Assembly: GCA_964370965.1 (NCBI GenBank)
Contig: CAYJLW010000003.1
Span: forward strand, 67,936-131,935
Reading direction: 5' to 3'
Length of the DNA stretch: 64,000 nt
From: CAYJLW01 sp964370965
GTDB taxonomy: Bacteria; Actinomycetota; Acidimicrobiia; UBA2766
The translations under genes and the position numbers were made by a program. The number at the start of each line of letters is the position of its first letter. Position 1 is the first letter of the stretch. Shown here piece by piece: positions 8,586 through 19,932 of the stretch. The notes beneath the pieces are model-generated. The model saw only the letters and a list, made by a program, of their open reading frames with translations. It made no database searches and was not told the origin of the DNA.

Positions 8586-10240
8586 TCGTGTACGACCGTT
8601 CGACGGGGGCGACCGAGCGGGTGAGCGTGGCGTCGGACGGTTCCGAGTCCGACAACTGGAGTGGGGCGCCGGCGCTGGACGGCACGGGCGACGTCGTTGC
8701 TTTCCAATCCGACGCCTCGAACTTGGTGGCGGGGGACGCGAACAGCTCGGGGGACGTGTTCGTGTACGACCGTTCGACGGGGGCGACCGAGCGGGTGAGC
8801 GTGGCGTCGGACGGTTCCGAGGGAGACATGACGAGCTGGGGCCCTGCTCCGCTGTCGGACGACGCTCGTCATGTCGCGTTCGAGTCCGACGCCACGAACT
8901 TGGTGGCGGCGGACACGAACGGGGTCAGGGACGTGTTCGTGCACGACCGTCAGACGGCCCGGACGTCGAAGGCGAGCAACCCGGACCCGAGCCAGCCCTA
9001 CACGGAGCGGGCGAGCGTGGCATCGGACGGGTCGCAGGCCGACGACGACAGCTATACGTCCGCGGTGAGCGCGGACGGCTCGACGGTGGTGTTCACCTCT
9101 GATGCCCACAACCTTGTGCCCGGCTACACCAACCCTGATTGGAACGGCGGTCTCTACGTCCGTGACCGTGCGGGGGCGACCACGGAGCTGGTCAGCGTCT
9201 CTTCCGAGGGAGCCCCGGCGAACGCCTGGGGCGACTACTCCCCGTCGCTGAGCGCGGACGGCCGGTTCGTCTCCTTCGAGTCCGAGGCGGACAACCTGGT
9301 CGGCGGCGACACCAACGGATCGGGCGACGTGTTCGTGCGGGACCGCCAGTCGGGCACGACCGAGAGGGCGAGCGTGGCCTCTGACGGCACGGAGGGCGAC
9401 GGGTGGAGCTACTGCGCGTCCCTGAGCGGGGACGGCCGCTACGTGGCGTTCGAGTCCGAAGCCTCGAACTTGGTGGCGGGGGACACGAACGGGGTGGCGG
9501 ACGTGTTCGTGCGTGACCGTGCGAGCGGGGTCACCGAGCGCGTGAGTGTGGCGTCGGACGGCTCCGAGGGCGACGGCTGGGCGGGATGCGCGTCGATCAG
9601 CGGGGACGGCCGCTACGTGGCGTTCGAGTCCGACGCGTCCAACCTGGTGGCGGGGGACACCAACGGCCAGACGGACGTGTTCGCGCGCGACCGCCAGTCG
9701 GGCACGACCGAGGTCGTCAGCGTGAGCCCGGCCGGGAGCACCGCTGACAAATACAGCAGCGTCGGGAGGGGGGCGATCAGCGGGGACGGCCGCTTCGTGG
9801 CGTTCAGCTCCCGGGCGACAGACCTGGTGGTCGGGGACACCAACGGCCAGCGGGACGTCTTCGTCCGGGACCGGGTCACTGCCCAGACCGAGCGGGTGAG
9901 CGTGGGGCCGGGGGGTGTGGAGGCGAACTCCTACAGTGACTACTACCCGGCGATGAGCGAGGACGGCAGCAGCGTCGCGTTCTCCTCGCGGGCCTCCAAC
10001 CTGGTGGGGGGCGACACGAACGCCAAGAGCGACGTGTTCCTCTGGGACATGTCCCAACGCAAGGCCCAGCGTGCGGGCGTTGACTCCGAGGGCAACGAGG
10101 GCTCTCAGAACAGCAACACCGGCGGGGGGCGCTCGGTCAGCGCGGACGGGGGCGTTGTGGTCTTCGACTCGGCCTCGACGTTCGTGGCGGGGGACACCAA
10201 CGCCAAGAGCGACGTCTTCGCCCGGGTTCGTCCTGCCACG
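8586..10240 (+). repeat. Tandem propeller-repeat block, N-terminal
   Basis: Nine tandem units of about 58-62 codons follow the gap, with two more before it. Each carries a VSVASDGSEGD-like strand, a DGRxVAFxSxAxNLVxGDTN core and a DVFVxDRxxGxTE end. Units near the gap are almost identical in DNA: about 62 bp from 8586 match 8759 onward. Later units have diverged. These are coding repeats, not a CRISPR array. Confidence 0.85.
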
Positions 10241-13200
10241 GGGAACCGGCCGCCGTCGGCGGCCTTCACGGTCGCGCCGGAGTGGGGGGCGATCCCGCTG
10301 GGCGTGGACGTGGACGCCTCGGCGTCCGGGGACAGCGACGGTCTCGTGGTGGACTACCAGTGGAACTTCGGGGACGGCGGGACAGGTTCTGGGGTGACAG
10401 CGTCCCACGTGTACCTGGTTCCAGGGGCCTACCAGATCGCGCTGTCGGTAACCGACGACGACGGGGCCTCCGCGACGGCGACCCGGTCAGTGACCGTGCT
10501 CGCCGAGGCGAACGCTCCACCCGTGGCCGTCGCCGACAGCTACGCCACGCCCGAGGAGGCAGCGCTGACAGTAGCGGCACCCGGGGTCCTGGGCAACGAC
10601 ACCGACCCCGAGGGGCGGGGGCTCCTGGCCGACCTCGTGGGAGGCCCCTCGCACGGCGACCTGCAGTTCGCTTCCGACGGGTCGTTCCGATACACGCCGG
10701 AGGCGGACTTCTCGGGGGAGGACTTCTTCACCTACCAGGCGCGTGACCCCTTCGGGGGTCGGTCCGAGGTCACGACTGTGTCCCTGACGGTCACGTTGAG
10801 CCGCCTCAAGGTGGACAACTACCTGTACCGCCAGGGAGCGGCGGGGGCGCCGGACCCGTGGGGCTTCTCGACAAGAAGCGACATGTCGTTCGTGGCCTGG
10901 GCGCTGCGCGGGCGACCGAGCCAGGCCGCCGGCGAGGGGGCCGGAGGGGAGTCCGGAGGAAGCGCCGGCGGCGAGAGCGGCGGGGGTGGAGGAGTGCAGT
11001 CCTCCGGGGACGGCGAGTTCCCCTCCGTCGACCTGGACTCGCGTGAGTATCCCTTCGACTTCCCGTTCGCCAAGAGGATGGGCAAGGTGACGTGGGGAGA
11101 TCCGAAGGACTGGGACGAGACGGCCGCTGCGGCGGGCTTCGTCGTGGACCAGGATCCGGACTCCCACCTGAACTACATGCCGTGGGCCGGCATGACCGTG
11201 GCCCACTGGGACGCGAACGAGGCCGGGGCCGGGCCCCGGGGTCATGTGGCCGTCGTCGTCGACGTCGAGTGGATCTGGCGCCAGACAGGGGAATATCCGT
11301 GGGAGGGGGTGATGGAGAGCTGGGCCGTGGTTCAGGAGTACGACGACACCGGGCAGTTCGCCTACCGCACGGTGCGGGCACCGCGCTACATCCACTTCGA
11401 CCACCGCCGGTTCTCCCAGACGAACTGGCCCGAGATCCACTACGCGAAGATCACCGACTCCATGACCCAGACCTGGACTCGGGACGAGGGCAAGATCATC
11501 GGGACCACGGCCCTGGCGCTGACCCAGGAGGACACGAACCCCGGGAGCGACGTCTACGTCTACGAGCTCGCCACCCGGACGTGGGAGCTCGTGTCGTCCC
11601 TCGCCGCCGACCCTGACCCAGGGCACCGCGCGCAGCCGAAGATCTCCGCCGACGGCACGAAGGCGGTGTACCTGAGCGGCCCCGACGGGCCCCCCTCCTC
11701 CGAAGACCCGGTTCAGTTTGCCCGCATCGACCAGATCGGCGGGACGGCCGCGAAAGAGGACGCCGGCTGCGAACCCCGGGAATCGTGGGAGTCCAACTGG
11801 ATCTGGTACGTCGGCCACGAGTGGGCCTGCCGTCTCTACGGCATCGACAAGGGGGCCGGCCTCACCGACCATTCCCAGGAGATCGACGACCGCCTCGTAA
11901 ACAGCATCCGGCGCGAGCCCCGCACGTCCTGGCCGCTTTGGCGCTGCGACATCTATGCGAGCGAGCAGGTGAGGGTACACGTGAACTGGGCAATGGGGGA
12001 CCTGGTCGACGGCCCCGACGTGCCGTACCTCTCAAAGGGGATGTACCTGCACAGGCTGTTCCAGTCCCCGGACATCGACACGCCGGTCCTGGACTGGGTG
12101 CTCACGCCCGAGGTCGCTACGAACTGGAACGGCACAGACAGCCAGGCCACCCAACCCGCCGACTACCCGCCCAACAACACCACGAGTGTCGGACCGGTGA
12201 GCATCTACCCGCTGAACTGGGCCTACGGGTACTTCCCGGGGGAGAACACCGAGACCGGGGACATCCTCAACCCCCCGCACCACTGCCCGTGGGGCCCCAA
12301 CCCGCCCGACGCCCCCGAGTACGTCGACCGCTACTACCGCTGGCAGTGGGCCGGTGACGTGCTCAACGACATGCCGTGGCTGGGGAGGCCCTGGCACGAC
12401 CACCTCTGGACGCTGGAGGAGGACAACCGTCCGGTCGTGAGCCCGGACGGCCTCCACGCCGCCACCATTGCCAGGACATGGCTGTTCCGGGGAGCGTGGA
12501 ACAACTCCGTGGCTCTCCGCCGGGTTGTCGTCTTCGACACCCGCACCGGCATGTTGGAGCGCTTCGGCCCCGTCTGTGGAACTGCGTCGGACTTCGGGGG
12601 CGAGAGCACCGCCTCGCCGGCCCTGTATCTGCAGCGCTTCACGGAGCAGAACGAGCTCTTCTTCGAGATGCGCAACTGCTACGTCTACGACGGCCACCCC
12701 GGCACCTACATCGGGGGCCGGCAGTTGGACAACGGGTTCTACTTCCTCCACCAGAACCTCAGCAGCGTCACCTTCGTCCCTCTCCCCGGCCTCGGCAGCG
12801 CCCCTGACGACAAGTGGGCCGAACAACCGCGGACCGTCCTCGGGTGGCCCTGGGGGTCAATAGTGTCGCTGTGGGGTTCGGCGACGGCCGCCTACAAGCC
12901 GAGCATCACCGCCGACGGCCGCTACATCCTCTATTTCAACCAGGAGCGGAACCTGCCCATGTGGTTGTGGCCCGACGACGGCATCGGCCACACCTGGGAC
13001 GTGAACGTCTACGACAAGGTGGCGCAGAAGACTTACCGGGGAGTCAACACGGACTGCATGGGGATCCGCCTCGCCGTCTGGTCGGCGAGCATCTCCCCGG
13101 ACGGCGCCTGGATCTCCCTCAGGGAACCGGCAGAGGTGGATCATGGGCCGCGCTCGTTGGACGAGCCGGTGCTGCGGCCGTTCCTGGCGCCGGAGGCCGA

Positions 13201-16200
13201 GACCTGTCCCCTCTCTGTCGAGGAGGACGAGGAGGCGGCCTTCGCCACTGTGGTGGGAGGAGGTGTGCCGGGCGGGGTCGTGGAGCGCACCCACGAGGGC
13301 GCCGGCTTCGGGGGTGACCAGCGGGGTCGGTTCCAGGTCGCGCTGCGTCGCATAGCGGACACTCCGGGTGGGTCTGGGCCGGGCGGCGGCTCCGCGACGG
13401 CGGCGTGGCCCCCGTACTGGGAGAACCAGAGCCCGGGTGTGGCGGGGCACGCGGTGTACGAGTTCATGGGCCAGCGGCGGCACTGGCGGGTGGTGGAGGA
13501 GACCTGGGACTCGGCGGAGTTCACGACTTCGGCGTGGGCGGACACGGAGATGTCCGACGGCGGCGAGGCCCGTCTCGAGGGTCCGTGCACGGTGTATTCG
13601 GAGATCAAGGAGATCCCTCTCGCCATCGAGCCGCTGGTGGACAAGCGGGACGCGCACTGTGTGTGGACCTTCACCGAGGACGCCTCCGGCAACGGCACGG
13701 TGGGACTGACTGTGACCCGGGCGACCGACGGCTCTCTCCTACTCGAGGTGGCCCCGTCGGCGGTGGTGTCCGTCGACGGGTCGGGTGGCGGCCAGGGCGG
13801 GGTGCTGAGCAGCGGCCTGCACGTGACGTTGTGGAAGAACCGTCCGAACGCGTCCGAGGAGGCCGCCGACGCGGCGTGGAGCACGCTGGCCGGACAGTTC
13901 GACCTGTCCGGCCTGGCCCCCCAGAAGCTGCGGACGGCCGTCGAAGACATGCCCCTGCAGGCCAAGACGTGGCTCGTCGGAGAGCTCAAGAAGCAGCTCA
14001 CCCCCGCCCTCGACGGATTCCAGAGGCTCATCAGTCAGGACGTGCTCGCCTGCGTCCAGGGGCTGCTCGACCAGGCGTACGAGTTCTGGAACGGCCTCGC
14101 CAACAGCGACAACTGGATCGAGAAGGTCGCGGCGGCCTTCGTGGGGGCGGGCTTGCGGTACGTGTCGGAGAGCATCATCGCCCCGCTCGCCGCCCAGGTC
14201 GGCGCCTGGCCGGGCCAGCTCCGGGCGCTCCTCGACTCCCTCGACCCGTCGATGAGCTACCAGCAGATCGCCCAGGTCGCCGTCGACGCCGTCATGGGGC
14301 AGGACACGAACGGGGACGGTCGTCCGGACACGATCGGCCTCGGCATGGTGCGTGACGGCCTCTGGGACGCCTACACATGGGCTCTGGGCATCTTCGACAA
14401 CGGCGCCGTTCAGGTGCTCGGTTGGCTGCCCGTCTCGGTTCTGCTGCAGTTCCAGGGGCTGCCCGGCGGTGGCGGAGGGCTGAGCGTCTGCGGGGTGTCA
14501 CTCGGGGGAGGGGGAGGTGTGCCGAGTGGGCGTCAGATCCTGGAGGTGGTATCGAGCGCCGTGACCCTCATGTGCGACGGGGCGGCGAATCCCTCCTGGT
14601 ACTTGAGGCACGCGTTCATCGGGGCCCTGTTCAAGGATGCGTTCACGAGGCTCCGGGACTGCGCGGCTGCGCGGGTCGAGGACATGGACCGAGCGGCGCG
14701 TGCTCTCACGACAGGGGCCGTCGTGGGAGCGGCCAACGCGTTGAAGGAGCCGTTGGAGGGGTTACTGGACTGGGCGCATGAGCAGTTGAACGCGCTCGCA
14801 GACGCCTTGGCCGAGGTCGACCCCCAACTGCCGACCGCCGGGTTCAAGAACACGATGCAGCGGTTGCATGACGGTCTCCAGGACATCTTGGGCCGTGTCC
14901 CGGTGTGGCAGCAGGCGATGGGCACGACCAACCCGTGGCTGGTGATCATGCTGGCCGCCGCTCTGTTGAGGGACCCTGTGGACTTCTGGACGGCGTGGCA
15001 GGCGATCCTCGGTCTCGGCCGGAGCGGCGGCATGCGCTTCGGGGAGTCACTGCTGTACCTGACAGGGGAGATGGACGCCACGATCACCGCGGCGGTGGCG
15101 GACATGGGCAGCGCCATCGACGGGGAGTACGCATCGTGGTACCTGCAGGTGCAGTCCTACCTCCAGGGGAGCGCCCCGCCGCTGATGCAGGGGCCGATGG
15201 ACTGGGCGATGTTGTTCGTCGCGATCGTGGCGGGGGCGGCGTCCCCGTTGCACACCTACCTCCCGGGGCTGATGGACTCGGAGGTGTCCCGGGGTCTGCG
15301 GGAGGTGAGTCTCGGCGGGGGGACGGTCGACCTCGACGCCCTGAAGGGTGTCTTCGAGCGGGGGTGGCCGTGGCTGGTCTGGACCCGGGTGGTGCAGTAC
15401 GACGTGCGGGTGCCGCTGGTCGGGCCGGCTCCCCCGGACGCGGACGAGGGTACGGGGTTGGGTTTCGCGTTCGGGCAGATGGGGGACCTTGTCGTGGGGA
15501 CGCAGTTCAACCGGCGCCAGGGTGTGAGCGAGGGATTCGCGGCGGCGACGTATCAGGTGGAGGGGTCGCCGGGCTACGCGATTGCCTCGGGGGCGGAGAT
15601 GTCCGCACGCGTGGGGGCGGCGGGCACGGGCACCATCGAAGACATCGACGCTGGCCGGCTCGAGGCGACGTTGTCGGGGGGTTGTGAGGTTTACCGGATG
15701 GAGTTGGGGGGTTTGGTGCGGGTGCGTCTGAACGGGACGTGGGGATGCTCGTGGAAGGTCGACAACGAGGCGCACACGGTGACGGTGTCCTTGAGCGGGT
15801 CCGCGCCGGGGCTGCCCCCTGTGATCTCAGGGGCGGCGGGTGCGGGGGACCTGGTGGGCGCGTACGACGTGTACGTGCCCTTCACTGGCGGGTTGGACCT
15901 CTCGCAGTTGTTGCGGAACCTGCCGGTGGTCTTGAGCGAGGCGGAGTGGGCGAGCTTCCAGGCGAACGTGGTCGAGCCGGTGTCTGGGATCGGCGACCGT
16001 GTGGGGCGGGTGGTGAGCGAGGCCCAGGGCGCGGCGGGCGCGTACGAGGCCGAGGTGGGCGGGGCCTTGGACGGGTTGGCGCAGCGCACAGTGGTGGTGT
16101 TGGCCGGTCTGCAGGCGTCGATTCAGGATGTGACGGCGGACCTGGGGGTCTTGGCGGCGGACATCCTGGCAGGACGGTTGGCGCCGTTCCCGGGGGTGCG

Positions 16201-17426
16201 GGCGATCGTCGACCGTCTGTTGGCTTTGGTGGACGAGTTGGAGGGGGTGGTGGGGACCTACGTGGGCGAGGCGACGGGGACGGTGCAGGGCATCCTGGGG
16301 CGGACGCGGGTCTTGGTGGACGACCTGGAGGGGATCCTGCGCAGCGGTGTGGGGGACGTGGGCGCGGCGTTGACCGAGGTGATCGGCGAGCTGAAGACTG
16401 TGTTCGCTGGTGTGCGGGTGCAGCTCTCGCGGCTGTTCACGAGCGTGGGGGACGTGGCCAGGGGTCTCCTGGAGGGGGTCTTCGGGGCGCTGGACTGGCT
16501 CGGGGACCTCGTGGGGGCTCTCGTGGACGCGGTGGGTGCGGCGTTGGGCGAGTTCTTCGCGGAGTTCAGCCGGGCGGTGCACGCGGTCATCGACAGCTTG
16601 CCCGGGCCGTTGCAGGGCCTCGGGGCGCTCTTGAACCAGGCTGTGGGGTTGGTGGAGATGGTGGGGGGTGTGGTCCAGGGTGTGATCGGGGCGGCACGGG
16701 CCGTGGTGGGGTTCCTGGACCAGCTCCGTCGGATGTGGCAGTCCTGGGTGTTGGGTCTGGTCCGTCCTTTGGTGACGGGCTTGTTGAACGACCTGGTCGG
16801 TCCTGTCCTGGACGTCGTGGGTGGTGTGTTGGACATGGCCGACGTGGCGGTGAGGGGGTTGGTCTCCGTCCTGGATGTCTTCGCGGGGAACCTGGCGGGT
16901 GTGGCCCGGGCCGTCCTGGACCGCCTCGGCGCCGCCGTGGGGAGGTTGGGTGGTGGTGTAGGCACTCTCGTGGGCTTCGTGGCGGGGGTGTTGCGTACGG
17001 GGTTGGGACGGTTGCGCGTGTTGGTGGGCGAGGTCGAGACGATCGTGGACGGCCAGCAGGTCATACCGATCCTGGAGCGCCTGTGGGATGACGTCGTGGC
17101 CGCCGGGGAGTCGTACGGCGGTGACGTGGGGTCGTTGGTGGACGACGTCAGGGCTTCGGTGGAGGCTTGGAGCGGGGCGTTGAGGGCGGAGTTCGAGGAC
17201 GCGGCGGCGGACTTCGAGGTGGTGCGGGGGGACCTGGCGGCGGGTCGGGCGGGGTGGTTCGACTCGTTGCGGGTGGTCCTGGACCGGATGTTGGCGGCGT
17301 TGGAGGCGGTGCGTTCGGCGACCCATGCTCACGTGATCGGGGATGTGGGCGGGGAGGTGGACGCGCTCTTGGCGCGCACTGGTGTGTTGGCGGCGGAGGC
17401 GCGGGGGTTGTTGGATTCCGGGGTGG
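8586..17426 (+). CDS. Giant exported multidomain protein, central part
   Basis: This stretch encodes about 2946 residues, open at both ends because of gaps. In order: nine TolB/PD40-type propeller repeats to about 10240 (consensus DGRYVAFESDASNLVAGDTN then DVFVRDR); a PKD domain (10243-10503, WNFGDGGTGSG); a cadherin-like/Ig tandem domain (10510-10797, NDTDPEGRG, GSFRYTPEADFSGEDFF); a Gly/Ser linker; and a CHAP-like domain (about 10840-11400, DPWGF, SFVAWAL, GHVAVVVDVEWIW) whose catalytic Cys position is occupied by Asp. A Trp/Tyr-rich beta region follows to about 13140. A mixed region contains one DxNxDG calcium-type loop (DTNGDGRPD, about 14306). The last part, about 15900 to the gap, is a long amphipathic helical region rich in Val/Leu/Gly. 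Leu codons here are often TTG, unlike the housekeeping genes. Function unknown; a surface or secreted adhesin/effector scaffold is a guess. Confidence 0.85.
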
Positions 17427-17436
17427 NNNNNNNNNN
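17427..17436. other. Assembly gap (10 N)
   Basis: Ten N inside the helical region of the giant gene. The reading frame changes across it (frame 2 before, frame 3 after), so the true length is not 10. Both flanks encode the same type of amphipathic helix, so the gene is almost certainly continuous. Confidence 0.95.
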
Positions 17437-19355
17437 CTCTGGTGCGGGGGTTGGTGCCCGACGTGTACGACCTCGTGGCCGGGTTGGTGGACGGGGGCAC
17501 GGGTGGGGTGGACATGGCCTTGGACATTGGTCGTGACCTGATGGCCGACATCGAGGGCGCCCTGGGTGTCGCCATAGATGGTGTGTTGGCGTCGTTGCAG
17601 GCCTTGCTGGCAGGCCTCAACGCGACGTTGGGGGCGATCCGGGCCGCGACGCCTGTGGCGCTCAGGGGGCTCGTGGACCCGGTCGTGGCTGGGTTGACGG
17701 CCGGGATGGCCCAGCTCTACTGGGCCGTGGGGGCGGCCGTGGGGGACCTGCGGGCTCTGATCGGTAGGGCCTTGTGGGGGGTGGGGGGCCTGTTCGACTC
17801 CATCGGTTGGCGGGTGGGCCTTGCGGGCGCGGGCGTCAAGGCGTCTGTGTGGTCGTTGCTGTTCAGGGTCGACGGCCTCTTGGGTGGTGCCGACACGCTG
17901 GTGGGCATCGTCGTGGGGGTCCTGAGGGCGGCGGTGGCCTTCCTCGGGGACCTCGCCGTGGGCCTCGTCGGGGCCTTGCGGGCCGGTGTGGGTGCGGCTG
18001 TAGGCGCGGGCAGCCGGCTCTTCGACTTGTTGTTGGAGGTGCCCCGGGCGGCGTTGCTGGCGGTGCGCGGGGCCGTGGATGTGTGGGAAGGCTTGCGCTC
18101 GGCGGTGCTGGTGGGTGTGCCTGCTTTGGTGTCGGGGGCTGCCTGGTACGGCGGGGCGGGGGACGCCCCGAGCGGTGGGGATCCCGCGGGCGGGGTCGCC
18201 CTGTCGTCGCGGGGAGACTGGGTGGCGTTCGCGTCGGACGCATCCGATCTCGTGGTCGGTGACCAGCCCGGGACCAGGGATGTGTTCTTGCGCCACACGT
18301 TCTGGGGGATGACACGGCGGGTGAGTGTCGCCCCGGGCGGTGCGACCCCGGACGGGCCGTCGTCCCAGCCCGCGGTGGACGCCGGTGGGCGCAGGGTCGT
18401 GTTCGTGTCGGAGGCGACGAACCTCGTGGCCGGCGACGGCAACGGCTTCGCCGACGTGTTCGTTCGGGATCCCGGCGGGAAGGCTGGGGCGGCGCTCGTG
18501 AGCGTCGCCGCCGACGGCACAGGGGCGGACGGGCCGTCGAGCTCGCCGGCGGTCAGCGCGGACGGCCGTTTCGTCGCCTTCGTCTCCGACGCATCGAGCC
18601 TCGTGGCCGGTGACGGCAACGGCGCCACGGACGTGTTCTTGCGTGACCTGGTCGCGGGCACGACGACCCGCGTCAGCGCAGCAGCGGGAGGCATCGACGG
18701 CGACGGTGCTTCCCGGGAGCCGGCGATGAGCGACGACGGCCGCTGGGTCGCCTTCACGTCCGAGGCGTCGAACCTCACGCCGGGCGACACCAACGGGTTC
18801 GCCGACGTGTTCCTCTTCGACCGGTCGACCGGCACGACCGTCCGGGTGGGCCCGACCGCAGGGGAGGCCAACGGGCCTTCGGGGTCGCCTTCGCTCGCCG
18901 GTGACGGCTCCGCCGTGGCATTTGCGTCTTCGGCGTCGAACCTGGTCCCGGGCGACACGAACGCGGCGAGTGACGTGTTCCTGTTCACCCCGTCCACAAG
19001 CGCCCTCTCCCGGGTGAGCCTCACGAGCTCCATGCAGGAAGGCAACGGGGCGTCACGGCGCCCGTCTGTGTGCCGGCGGGGAGGACGTCACTACGTCGCC
19101 TTCGAGTCGGATGCCACCAACCTCGCCTCCGGGGACGCCAACAACCAGCCCGACATCTTTGTCCGCGACCCCCTGTTGCGCCTCACCGTGCGTTCCTCCA
19201 CCTCGGCAGCGGGCGGAAGCGGCAACGGTGCCTCGCGTTCTCCGGTGTTCTCGCCCTCCTGCGGGATCGTGGCGTTCACGAGCGTCGCTTCGGACCTCGT
19301 GGGCGGAGACGGCAACGCCCACAGCGACGTCGTCATGCGCAGGATCTTCGCTTGA
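17437..19355 (+). CDS. Giant exported multidomain protein, C-terminal part
   Basis: This is the last segment of the gene begun at 8069, about 639 residues. The first 240 residues continue the amphipathic helical region (DLMADIEGALGVAIDGVLAS, then ALLAGLNATLG). From about 18178 seven propeller repeats follow, each with a core such as DGRFVAFVSDASSLVAGDGN and a DVFLRD end. Seven units is a complete seven-bladed propeller. The protein ends directly after the last blade (DVVMRRIFA), with no sortase motif, membrane anchor or obvious secretion tail. The giant is thus bracketed by propellers at both ends. There is no known full-length relative that I recognise. The stop is at 19353-19355, and a hairpin follows at 19449. 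Confidence 0.85.
18178..19352 (+). repeat. C-terminal seven-unit propeller repeat block
   Basis: Seven coding repeats of about 55-60 codons, recognisable by SxASxLVxGDxN followed by DVFLxD. They are more diverged from each other than the N-terminal set and use more C-ending codons. Confidence 0.8.
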
Positions 19356-19722
19356 CCACCGGTCTCACGAGTCCCCGCCTCCAGACCAGACCAGAGGTCG
19401 AGCGAGGAAACCTGTGGTGGGACACGACCTGACCTGATGCCGCAGCACCTCCCCCGTGCGGGGGGAGAACGGCTGTCCTACTCCGTTGGAGCTCCGCCTG
19501 CCGCCCGCCCCACCTCTCCCGGCGGGGTGTCGCGTTGGGCGGTTTGCCAGGGTCGCGGCGAGCCCGCGGCGTCGTGCTCTGCGTGTCGGTGCTCTCACGG
19601 TGGTCCTCCGCGTAGGCCGGGCCCCGATGCCCGCGCTCCGGAGCATGATGAGGCGGGGGTCCCGGCGACGCATCCGGGATGGACCGCCATTCACTCGGCG
19701 GCAGGGGCATCAGCCCACGAGT
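19356..19722. other. Non-coding stretch after the giant gene
   Basis: I see no convincing gene in these 367 bp; the open frames are short and low in coding character. It holds the hairpin at 19449-19467 and then featureless GC-rich sequence up to the palindrome at 19723. Confidence 0.6.
19449..19467 (+). terminator. Candidate terminator of the giant gene
   Basis: CTCCCCC (19449-19455), loop GTGCG, GGGGGAG (19461-19467), about 95 bp after the stop at 19355. It is a strong stem but has no T tract, as is common in high-GC actinobacteria. Confidence 0.4.
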
Positions 19723-19758
19723 GGTACTGGAATGACGGATATCCGGCATTCCAGTACC
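19723..19758. repeat. 36-bp near-perfect palindrome upstream of rplJ promoter
   Basis: GGTACTGGAATG (19723-19734) and CATTCCAGTACC (19747-19758) are perfect 12-bp arms around a GGATATCC core (19737-19744). Only one pair (19735/19746) is mismatched. It ends 17 bp before the -35 hexamer of the rplJ promoter. It could be an operator for a dimeric regulator, a hairpin ending transcripts from island 1, or the footprint of a mobile element. Confidence 0.8.
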
Positions 19759-19775
19759 GATTCCTGCCCCCGCAC

Positions 19776-19805
19776 TTCGCCCGCCGGGGGCCCGACCGCT
19801 ACACT
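19776..19805 (+). promoter_or_regulatory. rplJL promoter
   Basis: TTCGCC (19776-19781), 18-bp spacer, TACACT (19800-19805). The start of transcription would fall near 19812, right at the 5' edge of the L10 leader. The same TACACT -10 occurs before rpsL and rpsJ. Confidence 0.55.
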
Positions 19806-19814
19806 GCCCGTTCA

Positions 19815-19905
19815 CGCCGAAGACCGCAGGCCGCAAGTTAATGGGCTCCACGGCCCCCCTGCGCAGGTGATCCTGACCCGGCCTCCTGCCGGGGGTCTTC
19901 GTGCG
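19815..19905 (+). promoter_or_regulatory. L10 leader (ribosomal autoregulation element)
   Basis: CCGAAGACCGCAGG (19817-19830) and CCTGCGCAGGTGA (19858-19870) match the two conserved halves of the bacterial L10 leader, which binds the L10(L12)4 complex to repress rplJL. GCAGG pairs with CCTGC to close the main stem. A further CCCGGC/GCCGGG hairpin follows (about 19877-19895) before the rplJ ribosome site. Position directly upstream of rplJ supports the call. Confidence 0.75.
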
Positions 19906-19932
19906 CACGTACGGAGAACGGAGGAGGCGCCA

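Noticed and set aside
8586..10240. Regular repeats that could suggest a CRISPR array or satellite DNA
   Set aside because: The period is about 180 bp, matches codon frame, and the units translate into propeller blades; no short conserved repeat with unique spacers.
14020..17426. Phage tape-measure protein / prophage origin for the helical region
   Set aside because: No phage structural, lysis, integrase or portal genes nearby, and the gene starts with a signal peptide and propeller repeats; resemblance is only in helical periodicity.
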